64,000 nt of DNA from Aquirhabdus sp. GTDB lineage: Bacteria; Pseudomonadota; Gammaproteobacteria; Pseudomonadales; Moraxellaceae. The position numbers and the translations under genes are program-made. Where the stretch lies: NCBI GenBank assembly GCA_030149815.1, contig JASLHI010000045.1, forward strand, positions 5,263-69,262. Direction: 5' to 3'. Of the stretch, positions 44,820-53,373 are shown one piece after another; positions within the stretch are counted from its first letter, which is position 1; each line of letters opens with the position of its first letter. The notes below the pieces were generated by a model. It did no database searches, was not told the DNA's origin, and worked only from the letters and a program-made list of their open reading frames with translations.

Positions 44820-46109
44820 ATGAACATTTATTTGGTTGGAGGTGCTGTAAGGGATGCATTATTAGGCCGACCGATAGTTGAACGTGACTATGTTGTAGTT
44901 GGTGGCACACCGGAACAAATGATTGAACAAGGTTTCAAACCTGTTGGGTCAGATTTCCCTGTATTTTTGCATCCTAAAACGCATGAAGAATACGCTCTAG
45001 CGCGTACCGAACGTAAATCGGGTAGTGGCTACGGCGGATTTACTTTTTATACGTCACCAGATTTAACGCTTGAAGAAGATTTAATTCGTCGTGATCTCAC
45101 GATCAACGCGATGGCTCAAGCAGATGATGGAACGTTATTTGATCCTTACAACGGTCAAGTTGATTTGGCAGCGCGCGTATTGCGCCATGTCTCTCCTGCT
45201 TTTGCTGAAGATCCGCTTCGCGTTTTACGTGTGGCGCGTTTTGCTGCGCGCTATGCACCACTTGGTTTTACAGTTGCAGCAGAAACGATGGCGTTTATGC
45301 GACAACTGTCGGAAAGCGGTGAACTATCCAGCCTGACACCTGAGCGCATTTGGAAAGAAACTGAACGCGCTTTAGGAGAAGATCGTGCTGAAGTCTATTT
45401 TCAGGTATTGCGAGATTGTGGTGCGCTGAAAGTTCTTCTTCCTGAGCTAGATGCTTTGTTTGGTGTCCCACAACGTCCACAACACCATCCTGAAATTGAT
45501 ACTGGCCTTCATACCATGATGGCATTGCAACGTGCTTGTGAATATGGTTTTTCTACTCAAGTTCGATTTGCAACTTTGCTTCATGATTTAGGGAAAGCCT
45601 TAACTCCCCGCGATGAATGGCCTCGGCATGTTCAACATGAAGAACGTGGTCTTGTTTCTGTTCGCGAAGTCTGCAACCGACTCAAAGTGCCTAGTGGTTT
45701 TCGAGATCTTGCTGAGATTGTGTGTCGTGAACATCTGATGTGCCATCGTGTACTTGATCTACGTCCTGGGACAGTCTGGCGTCTATTACAACGGATTGAT
45801 GTGTTACGCAAACCTGAGCGCGTAGAAGAATACATACAAGCATGTTTATGTGATGCGCGCGGACGTCTAGGTTTAGAAACTCGAGATTATCCACAAGCTG
45901 ATTATTTACGTGCAGCAGTGATTGCTGTTCGCAAAGTCCGTGCGGCGGATTTACCAAGCAACTTAAAAGGTTTAAGTATTGGTGAGGCATTGGTTGCAGC
46001 GCGGATTGAAGCAATTACAGCGCTGCCCGACATTCAGCAGACCTGCTTAGAGTTGTCCAATAAAGTTTCGTCATCTTTTGAAGAAGATGCGAATCAATTC
46101 GTCCATTAA
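44820..46109 (+). CDS. cca: CCA-adding tRNA nucleotidyltransferase with HD domain
   Basis: This enzyme adds or repairs the 3' CCA of tRNAs without a template. The 429 residues begin with MNIYLVGGAVRDALLGRP (nucleotide-binding GGxxRD) and the ERDYVVVG catalytic aspartate segment, continue through RRDLTINAMAQ and include a C-terminal HD phosphohydrolase domain (FATLLHDLGKAL). This is the multifunctional gammaproteobacterial form. GAGG lies about 8 bases upstream. Confidence 0.95.
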   Translation: MNIYLVGGAVRDALLGRPIVERDYVVVGGTPEQMIEQGFKPVGSDFPVFLHPKTHEEYALARTERKSGSGYGGFTFYTSPDLTLEEDLIRRDLTINAMAQADDGTLFDPYNGQVDLAARVLRHVSPAFAEDPLRVLRVARFAARYAPLGFTVAAETMAFMRQLSESGELSSLTPERIWKETERALGEDRAEVYFQVLRDCGALKVLLPELDALFGVPQRPQHHPEIDTGLHTMMALQRACEYGFSTQVRFATLLHDLGKALTPRDEWPRHVQHEERGLVSVREVCNRLKVPSGFRDLAEIVCREHLMCHRVLDLRPGTVWRLLQRIDVLRKPERVEEYIQACLCDARGRLGLETRDYPQADYLRAAVIAVRKVRAADLPSNLKGLSIGEALVAARIEAITALPDIQQTCLELSNKVSSSFEEDANQFVH

Positions 46110-46169
46110 CATGAATTTATATAAAATATTTTCAACTTAACCCTGTATTTTTTGAACCAAGGATGTCTT

Positions 46170-46676
46170 ATGACTACGTTGTATAACGCTTCTATCCCAG
46201 TATTCAAGCAATTACTGACTGCACTTAGTGATGTACTCAGCAAAGCAGAAGCTCACGCTACAGAGAAAAAAATTGATCCTGTAGTATTTCTACAGTCTCG
46301 TTTATATCCAGATATGTTTCCTCTGGTTCGTCAGGTACAAATCGCAGCTGATTTCGCTAAGAGTGTTCCTTCCCGTTTGGCAGGCATCGAAGTGCCTGCT
46401 TATGATGATAGCGAGCAAACTTTTGGAGAATTACAGACACGCATTCAGAACACGCTGTCTATTCTTAACAGCATTACTGCATCTCAAGTGGATGGTAAAG
46501 AATCTTTGGAAATCGTATTACGTCCTAATACACCCAAAGAGAAAAAATTAAACGGCGAAACTTATTTGCTCAATTATGGCTTGCCACAATTTTTCTTTCA
46601 TGTAACGACTGCTTATGCAATCTTACGCCACAACGGTGTAGAGATTGGCAAACGTGATTTTATGGGTACTTATTAA
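46170..46676 (+). CDS. DUF1993 protein
   Basis: A 168-residue soluble helical protein of the DUF1993 family, related to DinB-like four-helix bundles. Characteristic parts are YNASIPVFKQLLTALSDVLSKAE, SRLYPDMFPLVRQVQIAADFAK and FFFHVTTAYAILRHNGVEIGKRDFMG. The function is unknown. The ATG at 46170 (AAGGA upstream) is preferred over 46152. Confidence 0.88.
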   Translation: MTTLYNASIPVFKQLLTALSDVLSKAEAHATEKKIDPVVFLQSRLYPDMFPLVRQVQIAADFAKSVPSRLAGIEVPAYDDSEQTFGELQTRIQNTLSILNSITASQVDGKESLEIVLRPNTPKEKKLNGETYLLNYGLPQFFFHVTTAYAILRHNGVEIGKRDFMGTY

Positions 46677-46707
46677 TCTTTAAAACATTGTTTATCACGA
46701 TTGAATG

Positions 46708-46740
46708 GATTGAGCTAAAAAAACTTTAGCTCAATCTTTA
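46708..46740 (+). terminator. Terminator after the DUF1993 gene
   Basis: A perfect 12-bp stem GATTGAGCTAAA/TTTAGCTCAATC with loop AAAAC, followed by TTTA. Confidence 0.85.
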
Positions 46741-46843
46741 AACACATCTTAAAAACTTTATGCTAAATTACTCACATCAAGGCAATAATAAAATCTGTTA
46801 AATCATATAAAACAACAGTAAAGGCAGATGTGGAGCAAAGGAT

Positions 46844-48316
46844 ATGCATCACGAAAAAAGTTTAAAGGTCGCTTATATCCTCTGGTTTTTTCTCGGTGCA
46901 TTTGGCATTCATCGACTTTATCTTAATCAAACCAAAACTGGCTGGATGATGTTCCTGCTGGCTATCGCAGTTGGGCTTAGTAAAGGATATATTCCATTCA
47001 TTGTACTTTTATCAATATGGTGGCTCATTGATGCAGCTCTAATTATTGGCTATGTCGATGCCTCAAAAGATCATTCTTTTATGCATGTGGTTGAAGCCCC
47101 TAAAGCCGAACGGGAAAAAGCCGCTGCACTGTCCACCGTAAAGTTTGAAGACATCCAAAAATTACATGAAATGAATGCTGAATATATGGCTTGTTTCGCT
47201 CGAGGAGATTTAGACGCAGCGATCGTGGGTGCAACTCAAGCATTAGCCTTGTCTGAAAGTAGAATGGGCAAAGATCATAGCCAAGTCGGCATGATTCAAA
47301 ATAATTTAGGTGAATTTTATCGTCGTGCTGGTAATAATCCGCAAGCAATCAACATGCTTAAAAGTTCTATTGCCATACAAGAGCAACACCCTGATCGAGA
47401 AATGACACCCGAACAAGCGCAAGACACACTTTGCCACTCTCTCAACAGTTTAGCTCATATTTATACTCACTTAGGACAAACTCAAGACGCCAAAAGAATC
47501 TATCGTCGAATTATCGATACGCTCTCAAATCCCATTCAGCGGACTGAGGAAGAGCCAACACCACAAGCATATGCCAAAACAAATCGGTCTGAAAATCACG
47601 ATGTTAATTATGCGCATGCATTAAATAATTTAGCCAAGCTCTACAGTGACAAAAACCAGCACGAACAAGCTGAGCCTCTTTTTTCTGAAGCACTTGCCCT
47701 GCTTGATTATCTTTCAATTGAACATACTGAACTTAAGGTTGATATTCTTAAAAATTTCGCTACCCAAGAAAGCACCCTACAGCATTATGATCGAGCTGAA
47801 TCACTCTACCAAAGAGCGATTAGAATTCTTAATGAGCATGCGATTCGGGTTGCAGAGCAACCTACCCAACAAAAAGAAGATCCATTAGATATGCCATTGG
47901 CATCAAATTACGATGAGCTCAATATTGTATATAGCGACCAAACTCGTCCGAAAATCGATGAAGAAAAACTTCGTGCAGATGCGATTAGTCGAAATCAACT
48001 TCAGACTGCAGCATGCCATCATGGTCTTGGAATTCTTTATGCAAATCAAAACCGACTTGAAGAGGCTGAGGCTGAACTAAGTGCCGCAGCAAAAATGCGG
48101 AAGCCCATTTGCCAATCCAATGATGCTGAGTTCATCACAGGATTAAGTCATTTGGGGCTGGTTTATTTTAAACAAAATAAACTAGATAAAGCTGAAACGG
48201 TTGGTAAACATATCCTGAATACGCGACTCATGGCATTAGGTGAAGACCATGTTGATACACAACGGGCACAGCGCAATCTTGAACTGATACAAACTGAAAT
48301 GAGCAAACAATCCTAG
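46844..48316 (+). CDS. TM2 domain-tetratricopeptide repeat protein
   Basis: A 490-residue protein joining an N-terminal TM2 domain (residues 8-70, with LWFFLGAFGIHRLYLNQTKTGW and a second hydrophobic segment) to a long cytoplasmic region of tetratricopeptide repeats, roughly 105-490. The repeats contain kinesin-light-chain-like units such as NNLGEFYRRAGNNPQAINMLKSS and NNLAKLYSDKNQHEQAEPLFSEAL. It is likely a membrane-anchored scaffold. Partner proteins are not evident from the neighbours. Confidence 0.85.
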   Translation: MHHEKSLKVAYILWFFLGAFGIHRLYLNQTKTGWMMFLLAIAVGLSKGYIPFIVLLSIWWLIDAALIIGYVDASKDHSFMHVVEAPKAEREKAAALSTVKFEDIQKLHEMNAEYMACFARGDLDAAIVGATQALALSESRMGKDHSQVGMIQNNLGEFYRRAGNNPQAINMLKSSIAIQEQHPDREMTPEQAQDTLCHSLNSLAHIYTHLGQTQDAKRIYRRIIDTLSNPIQRTEEEPTPQAYAKTNRSENHDVNYAHALNNLAKLYSDKNQHEQAEPLFSEALALLDYLSIEHTELKVDILKNFATQESTLQHYDRAESLYQRAIRILNEHAIRVAEQPTQQKEDPLDMPLASNYDELNIVYSDQTRPKIDEEKLRADAISRNQLQTAACHHGLGILYANQNRLEEAEAELSAAAKMRKPICQSNDAEFITGLSHLGLVYFKQNKLDKAETVGKHILNTRLMALGEDHVDTQRAQRNLELIQTEMSKQS

Positions 48317-48427
48317 TATGCTAATCATTTTAAGACTCTAAAAAGTAATTGATTGTTTAATTGAACACAGGTTTTTGCAGTTGGTTTTGACACAAAAATG
48401 GGTATAACACCCACAGAATATAAACGT

Positions 48428-48449
48428 AAAGAGCAACTCAATGCTCTTT
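48428..48449 (-). terminator. Hairpin after hemL
   Basis: The stem AAAGAGCA/TGCTCTTT with a 6-base loop lies 24 bases beyond the hemL stop. On the minus strand it is followed by a T-rich tract. Confidence 0.65.
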
Positions 48450-48472
48450 AGTTCAAAGTTATTTTTCTAAAT

Positions 48473-49798
48473 TCAGCCGACGAATTGTTGAATACCCGCT
48501 TTCATCTCCATCAGTGTCTCTTGCGCAGCCGCCAAAGTTTCTTCTAAATCTGCTTGAGTATGACTACTAGAAATAAAACCAGCTTCAAATGCAGATGGCG
48601 CGAGATAAACGCCACGCTTTAACATGCCATGAAAAAACTCACGAAACGCAGCAACATCACACTGTGTCATAGCTTCATAACTCGATAAATCATTCGAGTC
48701 AGTGAAATAAATCCCAAACATTCCGCCAGCTTGCTGGACTTGTAGTGGTATACCGACGTCATCTGCAATCGCCTTTAAACCATTGAGCAGTAATGAAAGT
48801 TTGGTTGATAATTGCATATAAAAACCATCAGCAGAAATGAGCTTGAGCATTGCAATCCCAGCACGCATTGCAAGTGGATTTCCTGACAATGTTCCAGCTT
48901 GATACACACCGCCTAATGGTGCGATGCAATTCATAATTTCACGCTTACCACCAAATGCACCAACAGGTAAACCAGCGCCAATGATCTTGCCTAATGTCGT
49001 TAAATCAGGTGTGATGTCGTAATGTGCCTGCGCACCACCTAACGCAACACGAAAGCCCGTCATGACTTCATCAAAAATCAATACCGTACCCGATTTGGTA
49101 CATTCATCACGCAGAGTCTGTAAAAAGCCTTGAATTGGTAAAACCAGATTCATATTGCCCGCAACAGGTTCAACAATAATGCAAGCAATTTGATCACCAT
49201 ATTCAGCAAAGCAGGTTTTCACTGCATCAATATCATTGAATGGTAATGTGATAGTGTGTTGTGCTAAATCCTTTGGCACACCGAGCGAGGTTGGAACGCC
49301 CAAGGTCAACATGCCCGACCCTGCTTTGACCAGCAAAGAATCCGCGTGACCGTGATAGCAACCTTCAAACTTCACGATCTTGTCACGCCCTGTGTAACCA
49401 CGTGCCAAACGAATCGCACTCATACACGCTTCTGTACCCGAACTCGTCATTCGCACCATATCCATCGAAGGCATGATCTGACAGATGAGATCGGCTACTG
49501 TTGTTTCACTCGGCGTTGGCGCACCAAAACTCAAACCATCCTCAGCTGCATCTTTAACGGCTTGGATGATCTCAGGATGTGCATGACCGAGAATCATCGG
49601 CCCCCATGAACCCACATAATCGATGTATCGCTTGCCTTCTGCATCAAATAAATATGCGCCTTTTGCCTTTTGTACAAATACAGGTGTACCACCAACGCCT
49701 TTAAACGCACGCACTGGGGAGTTCACACCACCTGGAATATGAACACTTGCTGCATTGAAAAGATCTTGATTATTTAATGAGTGAGCTGAGTTGGTCAT
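48473..49798 (-). CDS. hemL: Glutamate-1-semialdehyde 2,1-aminomutase
   Basis: A PLP enzyme forming 5-aminolevulinate from glutamate-1-semialdehyde, the second step of C5-pathway haem synthesis. The 441-residue protein shows PGGVNSPVRAFKGVGGTPVF at the start, YVGSWGPMILGHAHP, the VKFEGCYHGHADSLLVKAGSG block, IFDEVMTGFRV and the PLP lysine in GKIIGAGLPVGAFGG. It is divergent from the GDT1 gene. Confidence 0.96.
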   Translation of the reverse strand: MTNSAHSLNNQDLFNAASVHIPGGVNSPVRAFKGVGGTPVFVQKAKGAYLFDAEGKRYIDYVGSWGPMILGHAHPEIIQAVKDAAEDGLSFGAPTPSETTVADLICQIMPSMDMVRMTSSGTEACMSAIRLARGYTGRDKIVKFEGCYHGHADSLLVKAGSGMLTLGVPTSLGVPKDLAQHTITLPFNDIDAVKTCFAEYGDQIACIIVEPVAGNMNLVLPIQGFLQTLRDECTKSGTVLIFDEVMTGFRVALGGAQAHYDITPDLTTLGKIIGAGLPVGAFGGKREIMNCIAPLGGVYQAGTLSGNPLAMRAGIAMLKLISADGFYMQLSTKLSLLLNGLKAIADDVGIPLQVQQAGGMFGIYFTDSNDLSSYEAMTQCDVAAFREFFHGMLKRGVYLAPSAFEAGFISSSHTQADLEETLAAAQETLMEMKAGIQQFVG

Positions 49799-50028
49799 AG
49801 CGGTTTGGACTTTAAAAAGATGATGACGATTAGGGCGATAGTTTAACTGGTAGATGGTTGCAGATGTTTATAATTCACGGGAATAAACAATAAGATTTAA
49901 ATCATCTTTTTATAATGATTGTTAATTTGACAAGATTTTAGGTAAATCTTAGAATCGCCGCTGAAAAATACATCATTTCTCATATCTTTTTTTGTTTCTC
50001 TTACATCCTATTGAAGGAACTACAGTAA

Positions 50029-50613
50029 ATGAACTGGGCTGCCTTCCTCTCTAGTTTTACGACCATGTTACTCGTAGAGCTTCCAGATAAAACGCTGATT
50101 GCAACACTTATTCTTTCAACACGTTATCGCAAGATTCCTGTATTTATTGGAGTCTGTTTTGCTTTTTTAGTGCAATGTGTCCTTGCGGTCTTAGCTGGTT
50201 CTCTATTGCATAAATTACCTGAACATATCGTGGCGTATATTGTCTCCGCGCTATTTGCTATCGGTGCACTTGTGCTGTGGCGTGAAGCAAATAATACAGA
50301 AGAAGACGATGATATCGAATCCGTTGAAACGACATCTTCTTTTAAAATGGCATTAGTATCATTTACCGTTTTGTTTGCTGCGGAATGGGGCGATGCGTCG
50401 CAATTATTGACCGTTGCATTGACTGCGAAATACCACGCGCCATTTGCTGTAGGTCTAGGTTCTTGGCTGGCTTTGGTCAGTGTCGCTGCACTGGCGATTT
50501 TGCTGGGTAAATTTATCCAGTCAAAAGTACCATTCCATGTCATTCAACGCATTGCGGCATTTGTATTTGCAGCGTTTGCGGGGATTGCGCTTTATACAGC
50601 GGTTGGGATGTAA
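50029..50613 (+). CDS. TMEM165/GDT1-family cation transporter
   Basis: A 194-residue six-helix membrane protein with two copies of the family motif, ELPDKT (residues 17-22, P replacing the usual G) and EWGDAS in the second half. Members exchange Ca2+ or Mn2+. In bacteria manganese export is the usual role. Its specificity here is inferred. GAAGGA lies about 10 bases before the start. Confidence 0.88.
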   Translation: MNWAAFLSSFTTMLLVELPDKTLIATLILSTRYRKIPVFIGVCFAFLVQCVLAVLAGSLLHKLPEHIVAYIVSALFAIGALVLWREANNTEEDDDIESVETTSSFKMALVSFTVLFAAEWGDASQLLTVALTAKYHAPFAVGLGSWLALVSVAALAILLGKFIQSKVPFHVIQRIAAFVFAAFAGIALYTAVGM

Positions 50614-50629
50614 AATAGTATTAGCTCAT

Positions 50630-50710
50630 TGAGCCTGTCGAAATGTGCAGCGATACAAAACCACACTTCGACAAGCTCAGTGAACTGCATAGCTCGTTGA
50701 GCTTGTCGAA
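50630..50710. repeat. REP-like repeat, copy 2 (three half-units)
   Basis: TGAGCCTGTCGAA (50630-50642), TTCGACAAGCTCA (50667-50679) and TGAGCTTGTCGAA (50698-50710) lie in alternating orientation between the GDT1 gene and the convergent efflux operon. The inner sequence AGTGAACTGCATAGCTCGT matches the centre of copy 1 in reverse orientation. Confidence 0.85.
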
Positions 50711-50770
50711 GTATCGAAACGTGCGAAAAACAATCAAAAAGATTATCTAAAAACAGATTCTTGTAGTCTT

Positions 50771-52204
50771 TTACTCCCAACCACCACCCAGCGCTAGAAA
50801 CACAGCCACCTGATCAGATGCAATTTTGCCATCCATTGCAGAAATTGCTTGTTCAGCCGATAACAATGTTCGCTCAGCATCTAGCACAGGCAAATAGCTT
50901 TGCCGTCCCATTTTAAAAAGTGTTGTTGAATCTTGTGCTGCTTTTTCCGCTTTTGCTTTCGCATTTTCAAGTAAGGCAAGACGATCAAGATCGCGGGCAT
51001 AGACTTCTAAAGCACTTTCAGTTTCGCGCAGTGCATTTAGCACTGCGCCATCAAATTGAGCATAGGCAACTTGCTCATCAGCTTCTGTGCTACGAATATG
51101 TGCTTTTACGCGTGTACGATCAGGAAATTGCCAGCTAATCATCGGACCAATTGAGAACTTCATGGTATCTGTATGCAGGAAATGACTATCCAATCCTACA
51201 GAACCCAATGATGCACCCAACGTGACTTTAGGATATAGATCAGCTGTAACCACGCCTATCTTTGCTGTCGCTGCATGCAACTCAAACTCAGCACGACGAA
51301 CATCAGGACGACGCTTGAGCATTGCCATTCCATCACCAATTGGCAATGGCGTTTTTAGCTCTGGTTCATGCTTACAACTTGCAATTGCGGTAGGGAATTC
51401 TGTTGGCGGTTTACCTGTCAAGACCGCAAGACGATACAGCGCAAGGCGTTGTTCGGCTTCCAAAAGTGGCAAACTGGCACGAATCTGATCTTCTTGCCCT
51501 GATGAACGCGTTGTATCCAAAGAAGTACCACGTCCTGCCTTAAATAAACGCGTAGTCAACGCTGTACTCTGAGCTTGTAGTGCGAGCGACTTCTTGGCAA
51601 CTTCAATTTCACTCCCAGCCGAACATACACTTAAATATGCACGAGTCGTTTCTGCAACTACAGTAATTCGTGTTGCATCATGGGCAGCACGTGCTGCAGC
51701 AAGATCTGCTTTTGCAGATTCAATTGAACGTGAAATTTGCCCGAATAAATCTACTTGGTAAGAAATTCCTGCACCCATACCATAAACATAACTATTAGGT
51801 AGTGGTTTCCCTTCCGTTGGAATTAACAGTTCTTCCGCAGAGTAACGCGCCCATTGTGGCGAAGCTTCCAATGTCGTCGTTGGACGCTTGCTTGCATCTA
51901 CATAATCCAGTCCTGCTTGTGCTTTGATTAAACGGGCTTGTGCAACACGTAAGTCTGTATTCGCGGTCAAAGTCTGCTGAATCAAATCATTTAAAGCTGG
52001 ATCTTGATAAAGTTTCCACCATTCATTAGGCACAGGATCATTCACAAAAGCAGAGTCTTTACCACTTAAGAATGCACCATTTGCACTGGATTGATTGATC
52101 GCTGATTCTGACGGGCGATGATAGTTCGGTCCCACGGTTGTACAAGAAACCAATGAAACAGACGCGACCACAGCAATTGCTGAAACCAATAAAAGGCGAC
52201 GCAT
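50771..52204 (-). CDS. NodT-family outer-membrane efflux lipoprotein
   Basis: A 477-residue outer-membrane channel of the TolC/OprM class. The lipoprotein signal ends in VSC at about residue 20, followed by TTVGPNYHRP, the classic NodT start. Two helical hairpin repeats contain DLRVAQARLIKAQAGL and ERTLLSAEQAISAMDG. It is the last gene of the FUSC operon, joined to the HlyD gene by an overlap of one base, and gives the system its exit duct. Confidence 0.92.
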   Translation of the reverse strand: MRRLLLVSAIAVVASVSLVSCTTVGPNYHRPSESAINQSSANGAFLSGKDSAFVNDPVPNEWWKLYQDPALNDLIQQTLTANTDLRVAQARLIKAQAGLDYVDASKRPTTTLEASPQWARYSAEELLIPTEGKPLPNSYVYGMGAGISYQVDLFGQISRSIESAKADLAAARAAHDATRITVVAETTRAYLSVCSAGSEIEVAKKSLALQAQSTALTTRLFKAGRGTSLDTTRSSGQEDQIRASLPLLEAEQRLALYRLAVLTGKPPTEFPTAIASCKHEPELKTPLPIGDGMAMLKRRPDVRRAEFELHAATAKIGVVTADLYPKVTLGASLGSVGLDSHFLHTDTMKFSIGPMISWQFPDRTRVKAHIRSTEADEQVAYAQFDGAVLNALRETESALEVYARDLDRLALLENAKAKAEKAAQDSTTLFKMGRQSYLPVLDAERTLLSAEQAISAMDGKIASDQVAVFLALGGGWE

Positions 52205-53136
52205 TATGAAGCTCCTTGACCAAGAGCTTGCTGTTTAGGAGCTTGCTTGTCTAGCGTTTTTTGATCCGCCTTTTTTGGAAGAACTTCTACAGTTGCTGTG
52301 CGACCAACAACGAGTTGTGTATCTGCAGGAACTTTATCCAATACCACACGAACAGGAATACGTTGCGCCAATCTAACCCAGTTAAACGTTGGATTAACGT
52401 TCGCCAATAAATTCGAACTTGCACCCAATTCACGATCTTCGATACCACCCGCGATACTGTCTACATGCCCTGTCAGCTTGTTATGATCACCCATGAGATG
52501 AACATTGACTTCATCTCCGACATGGATATGGTCAATCTTGGTTTCTTCAAAATAACCCATGACATAAATCGACTGGAGATCAATTAAAGCCATGATTGGA
52601 TGTCCAGCAGTCGCATAAGTACCAGGCAACAAACCAAAGTTGGTTACTTGACCATTCACGGTCGCTTTAATTTCCGTACGATTCAGATTTAATTCAGCAG
52701 CATCTAGAGCTGATTTTGCCTGAACGAGGCTCGCACTTAATTGATCACGTTTAGCGAGACTTTGTTCACTTTGCTCCGCGGATACCAAATCTTTGAGAGA
52801 GCGATTACGCTGTACTTCACGTTCAGCTTGTTGTAATTGCGTTTGTACGCTAGTTATCGCGGCTTTTGCTTGATCAACAGCAACCTGATAACGATCACGA
52901 TCAATCACAAACAGCACATCGCCTACTTTCACGATTTGATTATCTTTGACTCGAACATCCGTCACTAGACCTGAAACATCAGGTGCAATTTGCACCAAGT
53001 TTGCACGAACACGGCCATCACGAGTCCACGGTTCAACTTTGTAATGCGTCCAAAGCAAATACGCGATGGCCAAAGCAATGACCACCACAAAGCTGGTGAT
53101 AGAAAATCGAATGAACTGCGTCAATTTAGTATTCAT
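52204..53136 (-). CDS. HlyD-family periplasmic adaptor (AaeA/EmrA-like)
   Basis: A 310-residue membrane-fusion protein. One N-terminal helix (residues 10-30) is followed by VEPWTRDGRVRANLVQIAPDVSGLV, a lipoyl half-motif, a coiled-coil hairpin (about 75-150) and a beta-barrel with YFEETKIDHIHVGDEV. It links the FUSC inner-membrane pump with the NodT channel and resembles AaeA, which works with AaeB in export of aromatic acids. Confidence 0.92.
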   Translation of the reverse strand: MNTKLTQFIRFSITSFVVVIALAIAYLLWTHYKVEPWTRDGRVRANLVQIAPDVSGLVTDVRVKDNQIVKVGDVLFVIDRDRYQVAVDQAKAAITSVQTQLQQAEREVQRNRSLKDLVSAEQSEQSLAKRDQLSASLVQAKSALDAAELNLNRTEIKATVNGQVTNFGLLPGTYATAGHPIMALIDLQSIYVMGYFEETKIDHIHVGDEVNVHLMGDHNKLTGHVDSIAGGIEDRELGASSNLLANVNPTFNWVRLAQRIPVRVVLDKVPADTQLVVGRTATVEVLPKKADQKTLDKQAPKQQALGQGAS

Positions 53137-53142
53137 GGATGA

Positions 53143-53373
53143 TCAACTCAACATCGTAAAAAGTGGTGCTGCAAAGGTGGATATCGATAATGTAATCACA
53201 CCCCAGAGAATAATAAATAGTGATACATCAAGAAGATTTTGATGTGCGACAAAGCCATAAAATCCAATCGACTGTAAAACTCGGCGGACGACAATATGAA
53301 GTAGTCCAGCAATCGCTGCTGCAAATAGACCAGTACTGATATAAACGCCAAAAATATTCACTTCAGCAATCAT
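53143..53373 (-). CDS. DUF1656 membrane protein
   Basis: A 76-residue protein with two hydrophobic helices. It starts EVNIFGVYISTGLFAAAIAGLLH, as in AaeX/YtcA-like DUF1656 proteins found in FUSC operons. Its start overlaps the FUSC stop by four bases, and the adaptor gene follows after 6 bp. Its role in the pump is unknown. Confidence 0.9.
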   Translation of the reverse strand: MIAEVNIFGVYISTGLFAAAIAGLLHIVVRRVLQSIGFYGFVAHQNLLDVSLFIILWGVITLSISTFAAPLFTMLS

